From the NCBI GenBank assembly GCA_002176905.1, contig MSYE01000248.1, forward strand, positions 1 to 58,778: a stretch of DNA of 58,778 bases, written 5' to 3'. Positions within the stretch are counted from its first letter, which is position 1; every line of letters begins with the position of its first letter. This stretch comes from a bacterium F11. GTDB lineage: Bacteria; Elusimicrobiota; Elusimicrobia; F11. The notes beneath the pieces were generated by a model that worked only from the letters and a program-made list of their open reading frames with translations, was not told where the DNA came from and ran no database searches. Shown piece by piece: positions 52,038 through 58,778 of the stretch. The translations under genes and the position numbers were made by a program.

Positions 52038-52125
52038 TTCAATAGGATTTAGAACCTCGTATTAGTATTAGGATTAAAATTTCAAAAAACTCCAATACTA
52101 ATACGAGGTTCTAAATCCTATTGAA
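52038..52125. repeat. Palindromic element family B, copy B1
   Basis: Arms contain ATAGGATTTAGAACCTCGTA and its complement, around a ~30-bp A/T-rich loop. It starts 18 bp past the dtd stop. The right flank AATCTTAAATTTGAAACTT is shared with B2. Likely a terminator or 3'-end hairpin. Confidence 0.9.
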
Positions 52126-52142
52126 ATCTTAAATTTGAAACT

Positions 52143-52577
52143 TTATTCTAACCAAAACGTTACTGGCCCCTCATTAACCAGTTCCACTTCCATTTTGGCG
52201 GCGAAGATCCCTTCTTTTACTGTTATCCCTCCAAGGCGGAGTTTTTGGTTGAATTCTTGCCAGAGTTCTTTGGCGAGGTCAGGTTTGGCGGCTTGATCGA
52301 ATCCGGGTCGATTTCCTTTTTTGGTATCGGCGTAGAGGGTAAATTGGGAAACACTCAAGATTTCCCCACTGACTTGTTGGATATTGAGGTTCATCTTTCC
52401 GTTCTCATCTTCAAAGATGCGGAAGTTGAGAATTTTCTGGGCCAACCGATCCAGATCCGCTGGGGTCTCATCCTTCCCAATTCCAACCAGCAACAACAAA
52501 CCCTTCCCAATTTCAGAAACAACTTGGTTTGACACAGTAACAGAAGATTTCTTCACACGCTGAAGCAGAATTTTCAT
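52143..52577 (-). CDS. dtd: D-aminoacyl-tRNA deacylase
   Basis: This 144-aa full-length protein removes D-amino acids and glycine wrongly attached to tRNA. It begins MKILLQRVKKSSVTVSNQVV and contains the family motifs VSQFTLYADTKKGNRPGF (catalytic region with the SQFTL core) and a C-terminal NEGPVTFWLE, where the cross-subunit GlyPro motif usually appears as NDGPVT. It is divergent from the four-helix-bundle gene, with a 72-bp gap. Confidence 0.97.
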   Translation of the reverse strand: MKILLQRVKKSSVTVSNQVVSEIGKGLLLLVGIGKDETPADLDRLAQKILNFRIFEDENGKMNLNIQQVSGEILSVSQFTLYADTKKGNRPGFDQAAKPDLAKELWQEFNQKLRLGGITVKEGIFAAKMEVELVNEGPVTFWLE

Positions 52578-52649
52578 GATGGAGAGATTTTACAAATAGT
52601 TTACGGTGGTCTGATCTAAACTCTTCAATTCATTGGTCATAATGAGGGA

Positions 52650-53003
52650 ATGGAAAAGAAGAAATTTGATTTGCTCGAAAGAACAATGAAGTTTGCTTAT
52701 GAACTCCGTCGCCTCTTACAAGAACTCAACCCGAATGATATTTCATCTGAGGATCGGAAACAGCTGCTCCGATCCTCTGGATCTGTTGGTGCAAATTATG
52801 TTGAGGCAAACGAATCAATTAGCAAAAAAGATTTTGTTCTCCGGATCCGGATATGCAAAAAGGAAGCCATGGAAAGCATGTATTGGTTAGAACTGATAAA
52901 AAGGACTGGTGACTCAAATAAGAGGGAATATATTGAAAAGTTCATTCAGGAAGCCAAAGAACTTGGAAGAATCTTTGGAGCCATTATTAACAAATGCCAA
53001 TAA
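52650..53003 (+). CDS. Four-helix-bundle (S23/IVS-type) protein
   Basis: This 117-aa protein has the family pattern LLRSSGSVGANYVEANES, then KDFVLRIRICKKEAMESMYW. The family was first found in insertions of 23S rRNA genes but is common elsewhere in environmental genomes; its biochemical role is unsettled. There is no rRNA here. GAGGG directly before the ATG is very close for a ribosome site. It is the only plus-strand gene in its neighbourhood and lies with dtd between palindromes B1 and B2. Confidence 0.9.
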   Translation: MEKKKFDLLERTMKFAYELRRLLQELNPNDISSEDRKQLLRSSGSVGANYVEANESISKKDFVLRIRICKKEAMESMYWLELIKRTGDSNKREYIEKFIQEAKELGRIFGAIINKCQ

Positions 53004-53043
53004 CCCAATAAAAAAAGATTTATGGTTTTCTTTAACTTAGAGC

Positions 53044-53131
53044 TTCAATAGGATTTAGAACCTCGTATTAGTATTAGAGTTTTTTGAAATTTTAATCCTA
53101 ATACTAATACGAGGTTCTAAATCCTATTGAA
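53044..53131. repeat. Palindromic element family B, copy B2 (loop inverted)
   Basis: Same arms as B1, but its loop is the reverse complement of the B1 loop, while the right flank AATCTTAAATTTGAAACTT is in the same orientation. It begins 29 bp past the ribonucleotide reductase stop. Confidence 0.9.
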
Positions 53132-53159
53132 ATCTTAAATTTGAAACTTACTCTTTTTA

Positions 53160-56100
53160 TTAAGAACAACCCGACGTTGCTCCACAAGCCTCACACTTCA
53201 AACAAGTCCCATTCCTCACCATTGTGAACTGGCCGCATTCTCTGCAGGGATCTCCTTCGTAGCCTTTCATACGGGCTTCTTGGACTTGTTTGAGCAAGGT
53301 ACGGGCAACATTGGGTTTGGGAGGAGCCACCACAGCAGAAGATGTGGCAACAGCCGTAGAGGTTCCTTTGGCACTGGCCGTGGGAATTGTTGGGGTGGGT
53401 TTTGAGATATCTAACTTTTGAAAGGATTCCTTCTGATCCACTCGAGATGAACGAGGTGCTTTGAAGGCAAACGGGGAAGGTTCTTTAAAAGGAACGATTC
53501 GTTCGGACATCACTTCTTCAGACTCAAAATCTTCATCCTTAACCGGAACCGAATCCACACCCAAATCCTCCGGCTTTACTTGCGCCAAATCTTGTCGATC
53601 CAGGTAGGAAATGGCGAGTTCTCTAAAAATGTAATCAATGAGAGAAGTGGACATCTTGATGCGTGGATTTCCTTGGACCATTCCATTGGGTTCGAATCGC
53701 GTGAACACAAAAGCATCCACAAATTCCTCCAAAGGAACACCATGTTGAAGGCCCAAGGAGACCGCAATGGCAAAACAGTTCATGAGGCTCCGAAAAGCCG
53801 CACCTTCCTTGTGCATATCCAAGAAAAGCTCGCCCAAATTGCCATCTTCATATTCTCCTGTGCGAAGGTAAACGGTATGTCCTCCTAATTTGGCTTTTTG
53901 GGTGTAACCCGCCCGCCGATCGGGGAGGCGACGGCGCTTGGCAATATAGCGATGAACAATTTTTTCTGCGATCCGCAATGGGATCGATGTATGAACCTCA
54001 GCTTCCGCGCTCACCGGTTCATCTTCGTCTTTGGTGGTATTTAAAGGTTGGCTGAGCTTCGAGCCGTCGCGATAGAGGGCATTGGCTTTGGTCATATAAC
54101 GCCAAGATTGAAAGTACGCTTCCTTAATATCATCTAAGGTTGCTTCATTGGGAAAGTTGACGGTTTTAGAAATGGCTCCAGAAATAAATGGTTGCGCCGC
54201 TCCCATCATGTGAATGTGGGCCATGGGCTGAATGAAGCGTTGGCCTTTGCTGCCACATCGATTGGCGCAATCAAAAACAGATAAGTGTTCGGGTTTCAAG
54301 TGAGGAGCCCCTTCAATGGTCATGGTTCCGCACACATATTCGTTGGCTTCGGCAATTTGATCGCTGGTGAATCCGAGGAATTTTAAGAGGTTGAAATTCC
54401 AATCGTTCATCTGACCTTCTGGAATTTTTAAGGTGTTCAAACAAAAATCTTCGCCCAAGGTGAACTTGTTGAAAGCAAAGGAAATATCGAAAATCTGAGG
54501 CAAATTCTTTTCCAACTTTTCCACTGTATCATCCGGGAATCCTTTGGCTGCCAATGATTCTGGGTTGATGTGGGGACACCCTTTGAAGGTTCCGGCGCCA
54601 CGACAATATTTCACAATGTCATCAATTTCTTGATCGGAATAGTCCAGTTTTTTGAGCGCTGGCGGAACGGAAGAATTGATAATTTTGAAGTAGCCTCCTC
54701 CAGCCAATTTTTTGAATTTGACCAGAGCAAAATCAGGTTCAATCCCTGTTGTGTCGCAATCCATGACCAACCCAATGGTACCGGTAGGGGCAATCACCGT
54801 GACTTGGGCATTTCGATATCCATGCGCTTCGCCCCCTTCAAGAGCACGATCCGCATCCTCTTTGGCGGCTTCCAAAAGATCCATCGGACAAAATTCGCCG
54901 TTGATCCCAAGAGGTTTGATGGTCAATCCTTCATATTCCTCTTCGGCCACGTTGTAGGCTGCTCCCCGATGATTGCGGATGACCTTCAACATGGAATCTT
55001 GATTGGCATAATAACGAGGGAACGGACCTTTGAAGTGAGCCATCTCAGAAGAGGTGGCATAAGCCGTAAAATGCATGATAGAAGTCAAAGCTCCACAAAT
55101 GGCCATGGCCTCTTTGGAATCATAAGAGATTCCATTTACCATAAGATAGGCCCCAAGGTTGGCATAACCCAAACCCAGGGTCCGGTAGTCATAAGATTTT
55201 TGGGCAATGGATTGGCACGGAAACTGGGCCATTAAGACACTGATTTCAAGAACAATGGTCCACAACCGAGAAACATGACGATAAGCATCGATATCAAACT
55301 GGCCTGTGACCAGGTTGTGAAACTTCATCAGGTTGATGGAGGCCAAATTGCAGGCGGTATCATCCAAAAACATGTATTCGCTACAAGGATTGGAGGCATT
55401 GATGCGGCCATCCTCTGAACAGGTGTGCCACTCGTTGATGGTGGTATCAAATTGAATCCCGGGATCGGCACACGACCAGGCAGCGGTGGCAATCTCATCC
55501 CATAAATCTTTGGCTTGAAGTTCCTTGCAGGGTTTGGGTTCACGGCCTTGCTCGGCTGCTTTCTCTTTTTCGGTTCGCCAAAAGAGAGACCACTTGCTGT
55601 TGGATTGAACAGCTTCCATAAAATTGTTGGGAACGCGAATGGAATTATTGGAGTTCTGTCCGGAAACCGTGACATAGGCTTCTGAATTCCAATCGGTATT
55701 GTAAACAGGAAAGGACAGCGATTTGATCCCTTGTCTTGCCAGAGCAAGGGCCCGGTCTACATAATTATAAGGAACACACGCATTGATGGCGGCTTTGATG
55801 GCCGCTGCCAAACGGGTATTTTTCCGCCGATTGAATCGATCTTTTTCTTCTGTCCAAGCATGGACAGCCGCGATGATCTCGTTTAAATGCTTCTCACACA
55901 TTTTGGAACCAGCCACCAGAGATGCCACTTTCTGTTCTTCCACCATTTTCCAGTTGATGTACTCTTCGATGTCTGGATGATCCACATCCAAGGTCACCAT
56001 CTTGGCTGCGCGACGGGTGGTTCCTCCGGATTTAATGGCTCCGGCTGAGCGATCACCAATTTTCAAGAACGACATAAGCCCTGATGATTTGCCCCCTCCG

Positions 56101-56879
56101 CTTAAAGGTTCTCCTGCACCTCTAATTTCAGAGAAATTTGATCCGGTTCCTGATCCGTATTTGAAAATCCGGGCTTCCCGAACCCACAGGTCCATGATGC
56201 CACCCTCTTTGACCAGATCATCACTGACCGATTGGATGAAACAAGCATGGGGTTGGGGGTGTTCATAGGCATTGGTGGATCGGGTCATCTGGCTGGTGGT
56301 GGGATCCACAAAATAATGGCCTTGGGCCGGGCCATCAATTCCATAAGCCCAATGAAGGCCGGTATTAAACCATTGGGGAGAGTTGGGGGCTCCAACCTGT
56401 TTGGCCACAATCAGAAACATCTCGTTATAAAATACGCGGGCATCGTCCTCTGTTCCAAAATAGCCGTGTTTCCAGCCCCAATAGGTCCAACATCCGGCCA
56501 TGCGATGGAAGACTTGGGCTGCATCGGTTTCGCTCGAATATCTTTTATTATCAGGCAATTTCGATAAAATGATGTCATCAGGAACGGACCTTTGTAGCCA
56601 TTCCGGAACGTTGGGCTCATTCACCTTTTTTACAGCTTGGGGAACACCGGCTTTGCGGAAATATTTCTGGGCAATAATATCGGTGGCCACCTGGGACCAG
56701 CCTTTGGGGATCCGGATATTGTCCATCCGAAACACCACCGATCCGTCGGGATTGGTAATGGTGGAACTCCGCAAATCCCAATCTACTTGGGAAATTGGAT
56801 CCTCACCGACGCGGCTATATGAGGGAGAAATTCTCAAGCCGTGTTTGTTACGCGATTTGGTTAGGGAATCGGTTGGCAT
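53160..56879 (-). CDS. nrdJ: Class II (B12-dependent) ribonucleotide reductase
   Basis: This 1,239-aa cytoplasmic enzyme makes deoxyribonucleotides with adenosylcobalamin as radical source, independent of oxygen. Visible features are HACFIQSV (first redox cysteine), [12 protein letters not shown], and NPCSE at 497-501, with C499 as the thiyl-radical cysteine. [11 protein letters not shown] (second redox cysteine) and [20 protein letters not shown] also appear. The C-terminal zinc-type tail has CRECGQF and CLKCEACG, expected to reduce the active site. The length is typical of the large bacterial NrdJ. No activating subunit is nearby. An NrdR operator precedes it. Confidence 0.96.
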   Translation of the reverse strand: MPTDSLTKSRNKHGLRISPSYSRVGEDPISQVDWDLRSSTITNPDGSVVFRMDNIRIPKGWSQVATDIIAQKYFRKAGVPQAVKKVNEPNVPEWLQRSVPDDIILSKLPDNKRYSSETDAAQVFHRMAGCWTYWGWKHGYFGTEDDARVFYNEMFLIVAKQVGAPNSPQWFNTGLHWAYGIDGPAQGHYFVDPTTSQMTRSTNAYEHPQPHACFIQSVSDDLVKEGGIMDLWVREARIFKYGSGTGSNFSEIRGAGEPLSGGGKSSGLMSFLKIGDRSAGAIKSGGTTRRAAKMVTLDVDHPDIEEYINWKMVEEQKVASLVAGSKMCEKHLNEIIAAVHAWTEEKDRFNRRKNTRLAAAIKAAINACVPYNYVDRALALARQGIKSLSFPVYNTDWNSEAYVTVSGQNSNNSIRVPNNFMEAVQSNSKWSLFWRTEKEKAAEQGREPKPCKELQAKDLWDEIATAAWSCADPGIQFDTTINEWHTCSEDGRINASNPCSEYMFLDDTACNLASINLMKFHNLVTGQFDIDAYRHVSRLWTIVLEISVLMAQFPCQSIAQKSYDYRTLGLGYANLGAYLMVNGISYDSKEAMAICGALTSIMHFTAYATSSEMAHFKGPFPRYYANQDSMLKVIRNHRGAAYNVAEEEYEGLTIKPLGINGEFCPMDLLEAAKEDADRALEGGEAHGYRNAQVTVIAPTGTIGLVMDCDTTGIEPDFALVKFKKLAGGGYFKIINSSVPPALKKLDYSDQEIDDIVKYCRGAGTFKGCPHINPESLAAKGFPDDTVEKLEKNLPQIFDISFAFNKFTLGEDFCLNTLKIPEGQMNDWNFNLLKFLGFTSDQIAEANEYVCGTMTIEGAPHLKPEHLSVFDCANRCGSKGQRFIQPMAHIHMMGAAQPFISGAISKTVNFPNEATLDDIKEAYFQSWRYMTKANALYRDGSKLSQPLNTTKDEDEPVSAEAEVHTSIPLRIAEKIVHRYIAKRRRLPDRRAGYTQKAKLGGHTVYLRTGEYEDGNLGELFLDMHKEGAAFRSLMNCFAIAVSLGLQHGVPLEEFVDAFVFTRFEPNGMVQGNPRIKMSTSLIDYIFRELAISYLDRQDLAQVKPEDLGVDSVPVKDEDFESEEVMSERIVPFKEPSPFAFKAPRSSRVDQKESFQKLDISKPTPTIPTASAKGTSTAVATSSAVVAPPKPNVARTLLKQVQEARMKGYEGDPCRECGQFTMVRNGTCLKCEACGATSGCS

Positions 56880-57029
56880 TTTAAAAGTTACCTCTTAGAA
56901 AAAATTGGTTTTGGAAATCTTTCCACTTAAGTCGCCATGGCCACCATTATCATCTGGGACCAGCCCAACAACCCCCCTTTCATCATCTCCTTAGGGAAAA
57001 CCCAGGATCACGTGCGAAGTCGGTTAGGA

Positions 57030-57076
57030 ACCCTTTTTGTAGTGGTAGGTGAACTTTCTACCACAACATGTAGTTT
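57030..57076 (-). promoter_or_regulatory. Pair of NrdR boxes upstream of nrdJ
   Basis: Box 1 (57076-57061), AAACTACATGTTGTGG, matches 12 of 16 positions of the NrdR consensus ACACTATATATTGTGT. Box 2 (57045-57030), CCACTACAAAAAGGGT, is a weaker match. Their start-to-start distance is 31 bp, three helical turns, the usual spacing for NrdR operators. NrdR represses ribonucleotide reductase genes when ATP/dATP levels are sufficient. Confidence 0.65.
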
Positions 57077-57084
57077 TCTGTCAA
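57055..57084 (-). promoter_or_regulatory. nrdJ promoter (-35 TTGACA, -10 TAGAAA)
   Basis: On the minus strand TTGACA (57084-57079) and TAGAAA (57060-57055) are separated by 18 bp. The first NrdR box occupies exactly the spacer. Confidence 0.55.
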
Positions 57085-57239
57085 TGTCGGTTTTTCATAG
57101 GAAAAACCCCCATTTTTCGACGGGAAAAAATATTTTTTTGAACTCAACAAAAATTCTTTTTCCGTCGAAAAAAAAACCGGAGCTGACATTGGCGAGAAGA
57201 TGAAAAACCGGCATGATTCACAAGTTTAGAATTTGGGAT

Positions 57240-57316
57240 TTCAATAGGATTTAGAACCTAGTATTAGGATTAGGATTTCAGAAAAACTCTAATACTAGGT
57301 TCTAAATCCTATTGAA
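57240..57316. repeat. Palindromic element family B, copy B3
   Basis: A shorter variant with CTAGTATTAG in the arms. It starts 47 bp past the stop of the 57363-58778 gene. Its left flank resembles the right flank of B1/B2 in reverse complement, so it sits in the opposite orientation. Confidence 0.85.
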
Positions 57317-57362
57317 AAATCAATGAAAGAAAACTTTAATTTGGGATATTTTTTTGGGGGAG

Positions 57363-58778
57363 TTAGGCTTGAATAAAGACAACCATGCGGCGTTCGAGTT
57401 TTCCTTCTATGCCGAGGGATTCGACTTCGACGGCAATGAGGATTTGGATTTGGATGTTGTTGTCCAATAAGGCTTGCTTGCCAATGATGTTAAGTTCTTG
57501 GTTGGAGAGGATGATGATATCCAACACTTGAATCCCAGTGAGTTCTTGATACTTCTCCATGAACAGAACCAAGATATCGGCTGAGATATTCCCTGTTAAG
57601 GCGGCCACCGCCACATCAATCGGAAGGTTATCCAACTCATCTAAGGTCATGAAGACAAGACGGCCAGAGTCAAGAGCAGCCTGAAGCACCAGCGCATTGG
57701 GATCATTTGGTGTTCGGCGGATTTTTGCATCTAACTCAGCACGTGTCATGAGAACGGGCATATAGACTTTTTCTTGTAGCTGATCAGACACATCGTAAGC
57801 CTCTCGGATGGCTTGTAAGGGAGCCCCAGCATGAACCACGTTCATTTGAGATGGGGCGCTGGTAAATTGGGTTTGGGCTGCCACACCGCCCCTTCTTCCG
57901 AGTTCAACTCCCTCTTCACTTCGGTTCATCAGTTGGGAAAGGATGCCATTTTGATCAAACACCTCCACTTCAGCGTCTTCATAAGGCAGTACTGTGGGGA
58001 CCACATTGGGGACAGATTGTTCATCCAAAACTTCCGTGGGCTGCTCAAAAATTCCCCCAGCAGGTTGTTGAGATTCAAAACGGAATGGGACAAATGTCCG
58101 GAAAGCAGACCGGGTCCAATGAATCCCCTCTTCACTCCAAATGGTCACACCCACCAACGGAAGAATCCATCCCATTGAAAGTCCGGCTGAGGCGCCAAAG
58201 ATGACACCCATTGTCATGAAGGTAAGTTGGCCTACAGCTTTAACCATGGCAGAATCGGTTTGAACCCCAAAAAAGGTTCCTCCTCCAAAAGGATTTAAGT
58301 CCCATTCAAATTTAAGAGAGAGAAAAGCAGAAACCAATGATTCTCCCTTTAGCATGCGACCCAAGACAACAGACAGGATATGAGCGATTTCCTCAAAGAA
58401 AATCATGATGGCCAAAAAGACAAGAGGGAGATATCCCAGGTAAGTCGCAGCGAACATCACAACCATTGCAAAGGCCAGGTTCCGATAAAACCGAGGCTTT
58501 TCCATGGCGGCCACATCAGATAGCTTTATTCGTTCCAGCTCCCCCTTATCATTTAACGTCACAAAGGTTTTGGTGTCCGGATCATCCGCCAAGCCAATAA
58601 TATTCTGTTTCGATAAAATTCTTTCCCCCTGTCCGTTTGGGAATCGTCTTCCAGAAGGTTGGTACAATACCAGCTTATTGCTCCTTCGCCCTTTGAGAAA
58701 ATAAACACCAAAAGCTCCATTATAAAGATATTTTAAAAACTTAAACGTGGGCGAATATTTGATCCGCCACGGATCTTC
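57363..58778 (-). CDS. C-terminal part of an M50B-like membrane protein, 5' end beyond right edge
   Basis: The frame is open to the right edge (471 codons seen) and begins inside the protein. Residues are counted from the edge. Four to five helices include IMIFFEEIAHILSVVL, then FEWDLNPFGGGTFFGV, then AVGQLTFMTMGVIFGASAGL. This order (metal helix, pFGG strand, AGP-like helix) matches S2P/M50B proteases, but the HExxH position reads EEIAH (58394-58380), so the first histidine is missing and activity is doubtful. A soluble C-terminal region follows, with RLVFMTLDELDNLPIDVAVA and an alternating hydrophobic end, LERRMVVFIQA. Similar in style to the membrane modules of the first giant. Confidence 0.8.
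   Translation of the reverse strand, partial: EDPWRIKYSPTFKFLKYLYNGAFGVYFLKGRRSNKLVLYQPSGRRFPNGQGERILSKQNIIGLADDPDTKTFVTLNDKGELERIKLSDVAAMEKPRFYRNLAFAMVVMFAATYLGYLPLVFLAIMIFFEEIAHILSVVLGRMLKGESLVSAFLSLKFEWDLNPFGGGTFFGVQTDSAMVKAVGQLTFMTMGVIFGASAGLSMGWILPLVGVTIWSEEGIHWTRSAFRTFVPFRFESQQPAGGIFEQPTEVLDEQSVPNVVPTVLPYEDAEVEVFDQNGILSQLMNRSEEGVELGRRGGVAAQTQFTSAPSQMNVVHAGAPLQAIREAYDVSDQLQEKVYMPVLMTRAELDAKIRRTPNDPNALVLQAALDSGRLVFMTLDELDNLPIDVAVAALTGNISADILVLFMEKYQELTGIQVLDIIILSNQELNIIGKQALLDNNIQIQILIAVEVESLGIEGKLERRMVVFIQA

Larger units (their letters stand above)
51788..52142. other. Intergenic region between the giant gene and dtd
   Basis: This 355-bp gap holds the giant gene leader with the shared block at 51892-51921 and palindrome B1 near its right end. 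A TTGACA hexamer on the minus strand (51881-51876) may be a -35 box, but no matching -10 at standard spacing is evident. No ORF or RNA gene is seen. Confidence 0.6.
56880..57239. other. nrdJ leader and promoter region
   Basis: This 360-bp region contains the promoter and NrdR boxes at 57030-57084. A plus-strand open frame at 56937-57203 is present but has no homology or start signal I trust. An inverted pair of short motifs, CCGGTTTTT and GACATT/GACATTGACA, is noted. I find no cobalamin riboswitch consensus. Confidence 0.6.

Noticed and set aside
52650..53003. rRNA intervening sequence, suggested by the S23-type protein
   Set aside because: No 23S rRNA sequence flanks the gene. The neighbours are dtd and nrdJ.
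54570..55235. Plus-strand 221-codon ORF within the ribonucleotide reductase gene
   Set aside because: It lies antisense to a highly conserved part of nrdJ, including the segment around APTGTIG. It has no recognisable motif.
56937..57203. Plus-strand 88-codon ORF upstream of nrdJ
   Set aside because: It overlaps the NrdR boxes and promoter, is low in complexity near its end and has no ribosome site.
56880..57362. Cobalamin riboswitch before nrdJ
   Set aside because: I looked for the B12-box consensus in the minus-strand leader and found none. The NrdR operator explains the regulation better.

Overview
The window reads as a chromosomal segment of a diderm bacterium. It carries an Omp85-type outer-membrane protein, Sec signal peptides and a Tad (Flp pilus) assembly locus. 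Two enormous secreted or membrane genes, one incomplete third protein with related membrane segments, a B12-dependent ribonucleotide reductase and many palindromic repeats are also present. Giant multi-domain genes of this kind are best known from Omnitrophota (OP3) and related lineages of the PVC superphylum. That assignment is an inference from gene content: there is no rRNA or other strong phylogenetic marker here.

Layout. (1) Positions 1-23941, minus strand: a single open frame of at least 7,980 codons that leaves the window on the left. It encodes a signal peptide, a ChaN/TIKI-like domain, then nine copies of a four-helix membrane module separated by soluble cassettes. Cassette lengths come in steps of about 290 residues (1, 2 or 3 units). 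The membrane module looks like a catalytically dead site-2-protease (M50) core. (2) 24153-26440, plus strand: a small secreted protein and an ABC exporter pair. (3) 26548-39277, minus strand: a run of genes comprising an unknown protein, an Omp85-like barrel, a secreted DUF922 putative metalloprotease, Tad pilus genes (tadE-like, tadG-like, tadE-like, cpaB, a zinc-ribbon membrane protein, a tadZ-tadA fusion, tadB, tadC), UDP-xylose synthase, and a CHASE2-adenylate cyclase. (4) 39500-51787, minus: a 4,095-aa giant protein with the same N-terminal domain as the first giant. It contains an embedded rhomboid protease with an intact Ser/His dyad and a separate HEGLH motif. (5) 52143-56879: D-aminoacyl-tRNA deacylase, a four-helix-bundle (S23-like) protein on the plus strand, and class II ribonucleotide reductase with a well-formed NrdR operator. 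(6) 57363-58778, minus: the C-terminal part of another membrane protein with an M50B-like core whose metal motif is altered (EEIAH).

Connections. The two giant genes share an N-terminal domain and also a 30-bp upstream block (24 of 30 bases identical), which suggests co-regulation. Two families of long palindromes (family A, five copies; family B, three copies) sit almost always just past stop codons, probably as terminators or mRNA 3'-end stabilisers. One A copy has invaded the start of a tadE-like gene, and unrelated palindromes are read in frame inside the first giant gene. The candidate undescribed system is the giant protein family: arrays of pseudo-protease membrane modules carrying exchangeable soluble cassettes, plus a giant carrying an active-looking rhomboid.
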